In this document: positions 17,411 to 25,237 of the stretch, piece by piece | Layout: each line of letters starts with the position of its first letter | How positions within the stretch are numbered: the first letter of the stretch is position 1 | NCBI GenBank assembly: GCA_913058575.1 | Contig: CAJXRF010000057.1 | Coordinates: 1 to 37,523, forward strand | Reading direction: 5' to 3' | DNA length: 37,523 nt | From: an uncultured Bermanella sp. | GTDB taxonomy: Bacteria; Pseudomonadota; Gammaproteobacteria; Pseudomonadales; Oceanobacteraceae | Position numbers and translations under genes: made by a program | Notes under the pieces: model-generated | Database searches by the model: none | What the model was told of the DNA's origin: nothing | What the model saw: the letters and a program-made list of their open reading frames with translations, nothing else

Positions 17411-17438
17411 AAAACTGAAAACTGAAAACTAAAAGTGG
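17411..17438 (+). repeat. Tandem 7-base repeats upstream of the cargo gene
   Basis: AAAACTG, AAAACTG, AAAACTA and AAAAGTG follow each other without gap. The first and fourth units are 21 bases apart, a spacing common for AraC-family half-sites. Their role as regulator sites is inference. Confidence 0.45.
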
Positions 17439-17561
17439 TTCGGTCTTATTCAACTAACCAACAGGATGATGCAGGAGTAACCCAGAGAAAATTAAGAGCA
17501 ATCTAAGAGTAAGCAACTTTTAAAATGTTTTTTCAGATCACGACAAACAAATACAAAACGT

Positions 17562-17588
17562 CATTAGCCCAAGGCTAGTGCCTTTTTC
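17562..17588 (+). terminator. Intrinsic terminator or attenuator before the cargo gene
   Basis: CATTAGCC (17562-17569) pairs with GGCTAGTG (17573-17580), eight pairs including one G-U, over the loop CAA, followed by CCTTTTTC. It would separate the transporter/regulator transcript from the cargo, or attenuate a leader. Confidence 0.6.
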
Positions 17589-17651
17589 TCAAGGACGTAG
17601 TTAGAGCCTAAAAATGAAAAATAAAATTAATAATAGTTAAGGAAATAAATT

Positions 17652-20600
17652 ATGGGTTGGTTTAGTAAAAAATATAAAAAGGCCAAAAAGGCGGCTAAAA
17701 AGGCCGCAGAAAAAGCCAAAAAGGCAGCTGAAGCCGCTAAAAAAGCCGCCATTGCAGAAGCGAAAGATGCTGCCAATGCCGCTAACGATGTGGCCAAAGA
17801 CATTGGCATCGATCCTAAAGACATTTTAGAAGGCGCCAAATACCTCGCCTCTGGAAATTGGAATGGCGACAACGGCAATGATAACAAATCATTGGTGCAC
17901 GCTAAGTTAACCATGAACGGTAAAGGGGGCAACGATAACCTAAAAGGGTATGGCGCCTACGCCAAAGTGAATGGCGACAGCGGCAACGATACCGTTAAAG
18001 CTTACGGCGGTTACGCAAAAGCCAATGGCGGGTCAGGTAATGACAAGGTGGTGGCTGAAGGAGGTTATGCCACTGCCAATGGTGACAGTGGTAATGATAA
18101 TGTCAGTGCGAAAGGGGCTCATGCGAAAGCCACTGGCGGCAGCGGTAACGATACCGTAAGTGCCCAAGGGGCCAATGCACAAGCCAGCGGCGGCAGTGGT
18201 AATGACAAGGTCACCGCCAGTGGTGTGTCAGCGCAAGCGTCGGGTGGAGATGGCAATGATACCGTTAAGGCAGAAGGGGTTTATGCAAAAGCCAGCGGTG
18301 ATGGTGGTAATGATCACGTTACGGCTAACGGTGCATCTGCTCAAGCATCTGGCGGCGATGGCAATGATACGGTTATCGCCAACGGCGCTCATGCACAAGC
18401 CAGTGGTGGCGACGGCAACGACACCGTAAAAGTAGATGGTGTTTATGCTCATGGCACCGGTGGTGCCGGAGACGATAAAGTCATCGTAAACGGTGTTTAT
18501 GCCAGTGGCTCGGCCGGCAATGGCGACAACTATTTAGAAGTAAACGGCGCCTATGGTTCAGGCACTTCCGGTTCCGGTGATGATGAGGTGTATGTTAACG
18601 GGGCTTATGCGCAGGTTGATACGGGAGCCGGCAATGACGAAGTACATGTTATTGGTGCGGGGGCGGCCATTGCCAACACAGGTGCCGGTGACGACAAGGT
18701 TTATGTTTACGGCACTTATGCACAAGTGGATGCTGGCTCGGGTTCCAATACCGTTGAAGCCTACGGGGCTGGGGTTAATATTAATACCGGCAACGACCAA
18801 GATAAGATCACCAGCGGTGCCGGTGTTGCTTATATTAATAGTCGCAATGGTGATGATGACATTGCCGCCTATGGTGGTGTGAACTATGTGTTGGCTGGCA
18901 GCGGCGACAACAAAATTATTGTGGGCGGCGGAGCCAACATTGTTCAAGCGGCTGATGGCGACAATGATGTAAAAGCTTACGGCGGAGCCAATGTTTTATT
19001 AATTGGCCACGGCGATAATGACATTGATGCTTATGGCGGTGCCAATTTTGTATTCACTGGTAATGGTCATAATAATATCGAAGCCGGTGGTCGCTTAAAC
19101 ACCTTACTCACAGGTGATGGTAATGACGATATTGTGGCCTTAGGCGGTGACAACATTATTTTTGCCGGAGATGGTAATAACCAAATCATTGCCATTGGTG
19201 GGCTTAATTTAATTACAGCCGGTTCTGGCAACGATTTAATTATTGCCGAAGCAGGTGGTAACGTCATTTTGGCTGGCAATGGCAACAACGATGTTTTCGT
19301 GGCTGGCTTGGCTAACTTAGTGATCACAGGAGACGGCAACGACCAAATTTATTCTGTGGCACTTTACAATGTGTTGTTTGCTGGCGATGGCAACAATACC
19401 GTGGGGGCTTTAGGGCAGTACAATTTATTATGGGCCGGAGATGGCAATGACTTATTAATTGCAGGGGGGCAGGGCAACTTAATTTTGGCCGGTGCCGGCA
19501 ATAACAGCGCGATCATGCTGGGGCAAGTTAATGGCATGATTTCCGGTGATGGCAATGATCTTGCGGTTGCATTAGGCCAGCAAAACTTGGCGACTTTAGG
19601 CGGCGGTAATAATACCTTTATTGGCATTGGCCAAAATAACGGGCTCATTACCGCATCTGGTGATGACTTTGCTTTAAGCATTGGTCAAACCAACGTGTTA
19701 CTGATGGGCAACGGTGATAACTTTGGCGTCACAGTGGGGCAAAATAACCTCATTTGGGGAGGCGATGGTTTTGATACTCAAATTGCTGTGGGGCAAAACA
19801 ATATTTTGCTGGCTGGCAATGGTGAAAATCAATCTGGCATCAGCGCTAACTTACCCAGTGGTGAATTAGATTTACCCTGGTTTGATTTTCAAATTCCAGA
19901 TTTTAGCGAACAACTTAATCACTACACTTCCAATAGTTATTTACCGGTAGACATTGCCAATGTTCAGGTGGGTATCGGGGTTAATAACTTATTTATCTCT
20001 GGTACTGGCAACGACGTGGCCATTGCTGTGGGTAAAAATAATGTGGTGGTCAGTGCTTCTGGCGATGACATTACTATTGCTGCCGGACAAAATAATTTAA
20101 TTGTCTCGGGTGATGGTAACGACATTACCACTACGCTTGGTTTAAACAATATTGTATTCGCGGGCGACGGTGCCATTGATGTTACCGTTGGGGCATTTTT
20201 CAAGTACAACATTTTTCTTGGAGAAGGCGGCACAGATGTCATGGTGGGCGTACTGGGTAAAGCCAATGCGTTCTTTGGTGGCACTGGCAACGATGTGTTA
20301 GTGGCGTCGTTAAGCAAAGATAATATTTTAGTGGGTGGCAGTGGCAGCGATGTGCTAATTACCTTTGGCACCATGAATAACTATTTAGTGGGTGATAATG
20401 AATTCACTATCGACAGTCACATGTATGGCAACTTTGGCGCTGCCAGCAGTAATGCACTTGACTGGTTAGGCACTTATGCGCAGGTGGGCTATTACGGAAA
20501 ATCAATCTTAAAAGGTTGGAGTTCGTTAAACAGCTTATCCAATTCCATTGACACTAATAGCCAAGAAATTGCCGCTGGGGTGTATCAAACCATCAGTGAT

Positions 20601-23558
20601 GAAGTAGAACCTATTGCAGATGGCTATCAGGGTATCAGTGACACCCTTGATACGTTTGGGGTTAACTTTATGGGCGAACAACTGGCCGACATTAGCCTAG
20701 ATGAACTATTAGGCACTGAACTGGGCAGCATTAGCCCCGACAGCGTATTTGGCGAAGACAACTGGTTTTCAACCGTAGTAGACATGCTGAGTTATGCCAC
20801 CGATTACGAGTATGACGATGAAGACTTTACTTACAGCGTTGATGTGAGCGATGTGGTGCCAGATGCCGCCAGTGATGTGGACACCGATGAATACGAAAAC
20901 TACCAAGCAGACGAAGGTGAAGAGGAAGATTCATCTAACCATAATTCAACATCAGGCTGGGATGAGATCGCCACGGGCGTTAACGAAGTTGGCGATGTGT
21001 TAGCCGATGCCCATCTAGACGATTTAATTTTTGGTGCCATGGAATACATGCAAGACAGCGAAGCCATGATGGATTTGGCCACGTATTTTGCTGATTTAGA
21101 TTCCGGTTATAGCGAATGGTTTGGCGACGAAGACGACGAAATTCAAACGTCTACCTTATCGGAAGCGGGCATTCGATTTGATGCTGCGCTGGATTTAGAA
21201 TTTCCAGAAATTCAATTGTCTGCCGAAGACAACACCGACTTTGACGTGCCCTTTACGGGCATTGATGTGGGCTCATACGAATACGATATTCCCACGATTC
21301 CAGCACTGGAAACCAACGATGTGGATTATGAATACGGTGAACTGGCCAGCTATGGCATTCCCGAAATTGATCTGGCAACGCTTTCTTCTCCTTCATTTGA
21401 TGTGCCGCAAATCACCTTGCCTAATATGCAGGTCGACGGTGATTGGGCCAATGGCTTTGATGCCGATTTGGGAGACGTAGATGTTGATATGGGAGCCTAT
21501 GGTTCGTTCTATTCAAACTATTGGATCGAAGATTTAATTAATCAAGGTGTGTGGGAAAACATGTTCACCTATCCTGATGAAATTCTGGAATACGACTTCG
21601 CCGCTGAAGACGCCATCATTGGGCAGTTGTTAGGAGAAGGACTTTTGGCCGCGACCATTGGCGGCAGTATGAATCAGATGGATTCATTAAGCGGTGACTG
21701 GGATTTAATGGCCAGCATACTCGGCAAAGAAAACTACGCCCATGGCGGTGAAGGAGGCGATGTATTTATAGGGCTATTAAACTATAAGAGTGCTTTCTTT
21801 GGTGGTGAGGGTGATGACATGGCCAACATGATTGGCTGGCAAAATCTTGTCTCAGGTGGCGAGGGTGACGATTACGCCTTAACCTTTGGTTTTAGTAATT
21901 ATTTCCTTGGTGGAGAAGGCAACGACATTGCCACCCAAATTGGGGTTAACAACTCGGGTTATGGTGAAGAAGGCAATGACTTATTAACCCAAGTGGGCGT
22001 GAAAAATATTGGCTTAGGGGATGAGGGAGACGACGTAGTTATTTCCATGGGGTTAAACAATTATCTGGGCCAAGATTATTTATATGATACCCCCATGACC
22101 ACCGCACAATCAGGAGACGACATGCTCATTGCGATAGGCATGAACAATGTTTCTTGGGGTGGCGACGATAACGATACGTTAATTTCTTTAGGAAACTGGA
22201 ACCTACTACAAGGGGGCAGCGGTGACGATTTAGCGTTTGCCTTTGGTAGCAGCAATTACCTTTACGGAGATGACTACTCTCTCGCCGCCATTGGTGACGG
22301 TAACCTAGATATTGATTTAAATGTGGGTACAGATCACGTTGACTTTATGGATGACTCTGAAGCAGCCGGCGATATTATTGACGAAGATAGCACCGCCGAA
22401 TTAGGACTAAGCTATAGCCAATCTGCTGACACTGAAAACGCCGGTAACGATCTTTTATTCATGATCGGTGATGACTCATTTGCTTATGGCAATAAGGGCA
22501 ATGATGCGTTGTTAGCAGTGGGTGAAAACAATCAGTTATTTGGTAATAGCGATAACGATTTAGTGCTGAGTGCCGGTACCGATAACCTGCTTGAGCTAGG
22601 TAATGGCAATGACATTGCGTTAAGTTATGGTTACGACAATGAAATCAATGGTGGCAGTGGCCAGGATATTATTGTGGCCTTAGGAGATGGCAGCGATATA
22701 AACGGCGGCAGTGATAACGACTTTATTCTGTATGCCGGAGCAGATGCGCAAGTTTCTGGTGGCGAAGGCTCTGACATTATTATGGGTCTTGGTTGGGGTT
22801 TACTGGATGATAGTTTATATGCAGTAGGCGAAAACCAAATCTTTGGCGACAGCCTTAATGACCTAACGTATTTAGTAGACGCGTTAGATCTTTCTTTGCA
22901 ATCGGCTTACAGCTTAGAACTTTCTTCTTTAGAAGACTTGCTTTTGTACGGCGGCACGCAATTCTTAGAAGGTGGTGACGGTGATGATGTATTAATCGCA
23001 GGTATAGGCTCACAGATTAATCTTGCCGGTGGCGCTGGTGATGATACTTACGTTTACTATCTAGACAGTGGCGTATTAAACATCAGTGATGATCAAGGCA
23101 GTAATGAATTAATGATCTTCACTAACAGTGATCAAAGTGACGTGCTGTTGGATATGTCTAACCTAGTGTTGTCTAGCAATGAGCTAGGGTCACTGCAATT
23201 AGATGTGGTGATTGATGGTCAATCGTTTGGTCAAGTAAACCTAGAAGGGTTTGATGTGAATGCCTCTATTACCGTTGGAGACAGCAGTTTTAGTTTCTCT
23301 ACCACGGTATTTGATCTTTATGATTATGCCAATGATCCTAATAACCTAGTGGAGGACTTACTGGTAGCCTACACACCTGACATAGCTGAGCTGATGGAAA
23401 GCGGTATACGCGAAGCGATTTCATTGTTCGATGGTGATCAAGCTGATACCTCTTTGTTCGAAATGCTGGATGACGGATTTGACGGTGTAGTGGCGTCAAT
23501 TTCAGATGGCTTTAGTGACGCAGCGGTACAAATGGAGTCGGCCTTAGCGGCGGCGTAA
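17652..23558 (+). CDS. Giant RTX-like beta-solenoid protein, predicted type I secretion cargo (1968 aa)
   Basis: I see this order. Residues 1-50: Lys/Ala-rich amphipathic helix after MGWFSKKYKK. Residues 71-719: 36 repeats of 18 residues, pattern x-x-G-x-G-N-D-x-U-x-x-x-G-x-x-(A/N)-U-U (U hydrophobic), one residue inserted near 341. About 772-916: eight more. About 917-1357: acidic, largely non-repetitive region with a Tyr/Asp/Glu-rich stretch. About 1358-1540 and 1597-1719: further repeats. About 1774-1800: a near-canonical RTX turn (EGGDGDDVLIAG, GGAGDDTYVYY). Final ~90 residues: acidic, ending in LAAA, likely secretion signal. The G-x-G-N-D half should bind calcium; the other half should not. 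No enzyme domain seen. AAGGAA precedes the ATG. Function is probably structural or adhesive, unproven. Confidence 0.9.
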   Translation: MGWFSKKYKKAKKAAKKAAEKAKKAAEAAKKAAIAEAKDAANAANDVAKDIGIDPKDILEGAKYLASGNWNGDNGNDNKSLVHAKLTMNGKGGNDNLKGYGAYAKVNGDSGNDTVKAYGGYAKANGGSGNDKVVAEGGYATANGDSGNDNVSAKGAHAKATGGSGNDTVSAQGANAQASGGSGNDKVTASGVSAQASGGDGNDTVKAEGVYAKASGDGGNDHVTANGASAQASGGDGNDTVIANGAHAQASGGDGNDTVKVDGVYAHGTGGAGDDKVIVNGVYASGSAGNGDNYLEVNGAYGSGTSGSGDDEVYVNGAYAQVDTGAGNDEVHVIGAGAAIANTGAGDDKVYVYGTYAQVDAGSGSNTVEAYGAGVNINTGNDQDKITSGAGVAYINSRNGDDDIAAYGGVNYVLAGSGDNKIIVGGGANIVQAADGDNDVKAYGGANVLLIGHGDNDIDAYGGANFVFTGNGHNNIEAGGRLNTLLTGDGNDDIVALGGDNIIFAGDGNNQIIAIGGLNLITAGSGNDLIIAEAGGNVILAGNGNNDVFVAGLANLVITGDGNDQIYSVALYNVLFAGDGNNTVGALGQYNLLWAGDGNDLLIAGGQGNLILAGAGNNSAIMLGQVNGMISGDGNDLAVALGQQNLATLGGGNNTFIGIGQNNGLITASGDDFALSIGQTNVLLMGNGDNFGVTVGQNNLIWGGDGFDTQIAVGQNNILLAGNGENQSGISANLPSGELDLPWFDFQIPDFSEQLNHYTSNSYLPVDIANVQVGIGVNNLFISGTGNDVAIAVGKNNVVVSASGDDITIAAGQNNLIVSGDGNDITTTLGLNNIVFAGDGAIDVTVGAFFKYNIFLGEGGTDVMVGVLGKANAFFGGTGNDVLVASLSKDNILVGGSGSDVLITFGTMNNYLVGDNEFTIDSHMYGNFGAASSNALDWLGTYAQVGYYGKSILKGWSSLNSLSNSIDTNSQEIAAGVYQTISDEVEPIADGYQGISDTLDTFGVNFMGEQLADISLDELLGTELGSISPDSVFGEDNWFSTVVDMLSYATDYEYDDEDFTYSVDVSDVVPDAASDVDTDEYENYQADEGEEEDSSNHNSTSGWDEIATGVNEVGDVLADAHLDDLIFGAMEYMQDSEAMMDLATYFADLDSGYSEWFGDEDDEIQTSTLSEAGIRFDAALDLEFPEIQLSAEDNTDFDVPFTGIDVGSYEYDIPTIPALETNDVDYEYGELASYGIPEIDLATLSSPSFDVPQITLPNMQVDGDWANGFDADLGDVDVDMGAYGSFYSNYWIEDLINQGVWENMFTYPDEILEYDFAAEDAIIGQLLGEGLLAATIGGSMNQMDSLSGDWDLMASILGKENYAHGGEGGDVFIGLLNYKSAFFGGEGDDMANMIGWQNLVSGGEGDDYALTFGFSNYFLGGEGNDIATQIGVNNSGYGEEGNDLLTQVGVKNIGLGDEGDDVVISMGLNNYLGQDYLYDTPMTTAQSGDDMLIAIGMNNVSWGGDDNDTLISLGNWNLLQGGSGDDLAFAFGSSNYLYGDDYSLAAIGDGNLDIDLNVGTDHVDFMDDSEAAGDIIDEDSTAELGLSYSQSADTENAGNDLLFMIGDDSFAYGNKGNDALLAVGENNQLFGNSDNDLVLSAGTDNLLELGNGNDIALSYGYDNEINGGSGQDIIVALGDGSDINGGSDNDFILYAGADAQVSGGEGSDIIMGLGWGLLDDSLYAVGENQIFGDSLNDLTYLVDALDLSLQSAYSLELSSLEDLLLYGGTQFLEGGDGDDVLIAGIGSQINLAGGAGDDTYVYYLDSGVLNISDDQGSNELMIFTNSDQSDVLLDMSNLVLSSNELGSLQLDVVIDGQSFGQVNLEGFDVNASITVGDSSFSFSTTVFDLYDYANDPNNLVEDLLVAYTPDIAELMESGIREAISLFDGDQADTSLFEMLDDGFDGVVASISDGFSDAAVQMESALAAA
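17862..19808 (+). repeat. 36 phased 54-bp coding repeats of the cargo gene
   Basis: The units are in frame and 54 bases long, with one 3-base insertion around repeat 15/16. Repeats 3-11 are the most alike at DNA level (GGCAACGATACCGTTAA-type cores), pointing to recent expansion. Repeats 19-36 are more diverged in DNA but keep Asn at position 16 in every copy. Open frames on other strands here are by-products of this periodicity. Confidence 0.9.
19965..20399 (+). repeat. Second solenoid block, eight repeats
   Basis: About eight degenerate 18-residue turns continue the design, with GVNN, GKNN, GQNN, GLNN, KYN, GKAN, KDN and TMNN at the Asn position, separated from the first block by ~40 non-repeat residues containing a Trp/Phe/Pro-rich segment (LPWFDFQIPDF). 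Confidence 0.75.
21723..22808 (+). repeat. Third and fourth solenoid blocks
   Basis: Repeats with G-G-E-G-D-D cores and GWQN, GFSN, GVNN, GVKN, GLNN, GMNN, GNWN at the Asn position run to about 22270. An acidic spacer follows, and then about seven more turns (GNKGND, GNSDND, GNGND, GGSGQD, GGSDND, GGEGSD) run to about 22800. Confidence 0.75.
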
Positions 23559-23860
23559 TTCAATAAATAATCACTGGGGAATTTTTCCTCAGTGATTTTT
23601 CTAGTCGATTTTATCTAAAAAAACGTCTTGGTAATTTTAAAAGACGAAAAAATTCCAACCATTGTCATTAACAAAGTTTTCTATAAAAACTCATTGTTTA
23701 TAATTAATGGTTTCAATTTATCGCATTTTTCTCATCCTTTTCTCTGTTAACAAAATGATTAAGCTGTAATAATAAAAAACAACAAAAATAAAAATAACAC
23801 CCAAGCAGCACTCATAATGTTCAAAGAATGTTGGACTGGGTATTTGAAAGAGGTTGCTTT
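23559..23860. other. 302-bp gap between the cargo gene and the second AraC gene
   Basis: It begins with a strong terminator (23569-23600). An inverted repeat CGTCTT (23624-23629) with AAGACG (23641-23646) over 11 bases follows, then AT-rich sequence that may hold the promoter of the second AraC gene. Confidence 0.45.
23569..23600 (+). terminator. Rho-independent terminator of the cargo gene
   Basis: ATCACTG (23570-23576) pairs with CAGTGAT (23590-23596). GGGAA (23577-23581) pairs with TTCCT (23585-23589), one pair being G-U. The loop is TTT and a T-tract follows. It is the clearest intrinsic terminator in the window and ends the cargo transcript. Confidence 0.9.
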
Positions 23861-24913
23861 ATGTTTCCTGCCAACACCTGTACCAACGCACTTCAAATTC
23901 GTTTTATTCTACAAGCTGCAAAATATTTCAATCTTTCTACAAAAGATTTATTGTCCTCAGCGAATGTTATTATTGATAATCATTGTTTGCCCAGCGCCCC
24001 CATACCCGTTGAAGTAGCCATCCGGCTTTGGCAGGCAGCTGAGCAACTTAGTCGTGACCCTCTTATTGCATTAAAGAGTGGCACTATGACTCAGACCTAT
24101 CAGCAGTCGCCATTATTTGGGTTAGTGTGTGCCACTAAAAATATGATGAAAGCCTGTAAATACATTATTCGTTACCAAAAAAATAATTTAGGGATGGTTA
24201 ACCATCGCATGGGATTCGAAGGCAATAAGGTGATTGGGGAATTGGTGACCCCAGCTCATCACGATGAAGAGCTTCGTCCATTAATTGAGCGTCAAGCAAG
24301 CGTTATGTTGTCTTTTTTTAAGGTTATTTTTTCGCCAGAAGTTCAAAAAAATGCCATGCCAGAGATATATTTCAAGCACCAACCTAATGGACCTGTGGAG
24401 CATTACGAAAAAATACTGGGTGTAAAAGTTCACTTTGGTCATTCTAAAAATTTATTTGTGGCGCCAAGGCACCTTATGGATATGAACAATCCATTACACA
24501 ACCCTGAAATGGAAGAAGCATTGTTAAGCTTAACCCAGCGACACGATAGAGGCATTACCGAAGGCACTAATTTAATTGTTCAAATTGAAGAATTTATTTT
24601 AAAAAATTTAAATAATCGTTATTTAAATATTGATTTTGTGGCCACCAGTTATGCCATTGGACCAAGAACATTGCAGCGTCGCTTAAAAGAACAAAATACC
24701 AGCTTTAATGTATTGCTAAATAATGTTCGCTATAACCGAGCCATGCAACTGATTGTTGACCCTGATATATCGATTAGTGAAATTGCAACTGACCTTGGCT
24801 TTCAAAATCAGTCTGCGTTAAATCAGGCTTTTACTCGCTGGACCAACATTACCCCTAGGCAATACCGCGATGCTTGTATTGATAATCCAGTCACTCAATA
24901 TGCTTTTAATTAA
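23861..24913 (+). CDS. AraC family regulator with arabinose-binding-like N-terminus (350 aa), copy 2
   Basis: Paralogue of the regulator before the cargo gene: LQIRFILQAAKYF is identical at the same distance from the start, and the DNA-binding end is nearly the same (GPRTLQRRLKEQNTSFNVLLNNVR, then LGFQNQSALNQAFTRWTNITPRQYR). Identity is roughly half over the full length. AGAGG sits 8 bases before the ATG at 23861, preferred over an in-frame ATG at 23828. It follows the cargo terminator and so needs its own promoter. The two copies may answer different signals, or one may antagonise the other; both ideas are inference. Confidence 0.93.
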   Translation: MFPANTCTNALQIRFILQAAKYFNLSTKDLLSSANVIIDNHCLPSAPIPVEVAIRLWQAAEQLSRDPLIALKSGTMTQTYQQSPLFGLVCATKNMMKACKYIIRYQKNNLGMVNHRMGFEGNKVIGELVTPAHHDEELRPLIERQASVMLSFFKVIFSPEVQKNAMPEIYFKHQPNGPVEHYEKILGVKVHFGHSKNLFVAPRHLMDMNNPLHNPEMEEALLSLTQRHDRGITEGTNLIVQIEEFILKNLNNRYLNIDFVATSYAIGPRTLQRRLKEQNTSFNVLLNNVRYNRAMQLIVDPDISISEIATDLGFQNQSALNQAFTRWTNITPRQYRDACIDNPVTQYAFN

Positions 24914-25237
24914 AAAGTATTTTACTGAGAACAATTTTTTAAAAAGCAAAAATTGCTAATGGAAAACCACGGCAATTCTTCATCTTTGGCGGTCTCAATT
25001 CACAGAACTGCACATAACAATAGTTAAAATATCAGTACAAAAAAGTCACTACAAATGATCAAAGAGACAAGACTTCATTTAGCCTACTACAAAGTGTCTA
25101 ACATGATATTACGAAAACGTGCCAATATTGCCCCGTAATGGGAATTATTCTTATCAATCTTAATATTTGTATCTTATGGGTGTGAGGGAGTTCTAGGTAG
25201 CTCAATATGAATTAGGAAGAAATATTAAAGGTTAATA
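24914..25237. other. 324-bp intergenic region, nothing recognised
   Basis: The gap lies between convergent genes (copy 2 AraC on + and the two-helix membrane protein on -). I see no open frame, no strong hairpin with a T-run and no repeat. Confidence 0.4.

Larger units (their letters stand above)
17261..17651 (+). promoter_or_regulatory. Promoter/leader region of the giant cargo gene
   Basis: A 391-base gap with no gene. It contains four tandem 7-base units (17411-17438) and a terminator-like stem-loop (17562-17588) about 65 bases before the cargo start. An A/T-rich leader then ends in AAGGAA before the ATG. No convincing -35/-10 pair can be chosen by eye. If the promoter is upstream of the stem-loop, that hairpin would attenuate the cargo transcript. 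Confidence 0.45.

Noticed and set aside
17862-19808. Regular 54-bp periodicity resembling a CRISPR or satellite array
   Set aside because: Every unit is in one continuous open frame and encodes a conserved 18-residue turn; there are no identical repeats separated by unique spacers.
17971-20374. Several 60-136 codon open frames on both strands inside the cargo gene
   Set aside because: They are by-products of the periodic, glycine/asparagine-rich coding sequence, with no ribosome sites and no family-like sequence.
17652-23558. Ice-binding function for the giant protein
   Set aside because: The fold may resemble the ice-binding RTX solenoid, but the Thr of the T-G-N-D face is present in only a couple of turns, so the specific claim is unsupported.
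17652-23558. Cytolysin (toxin) call for the giant protein
   Set aside because: No pore-forming domain, acylation gene or enzyme domain is visible; RTX-like repeats alone do not imply toxicity.
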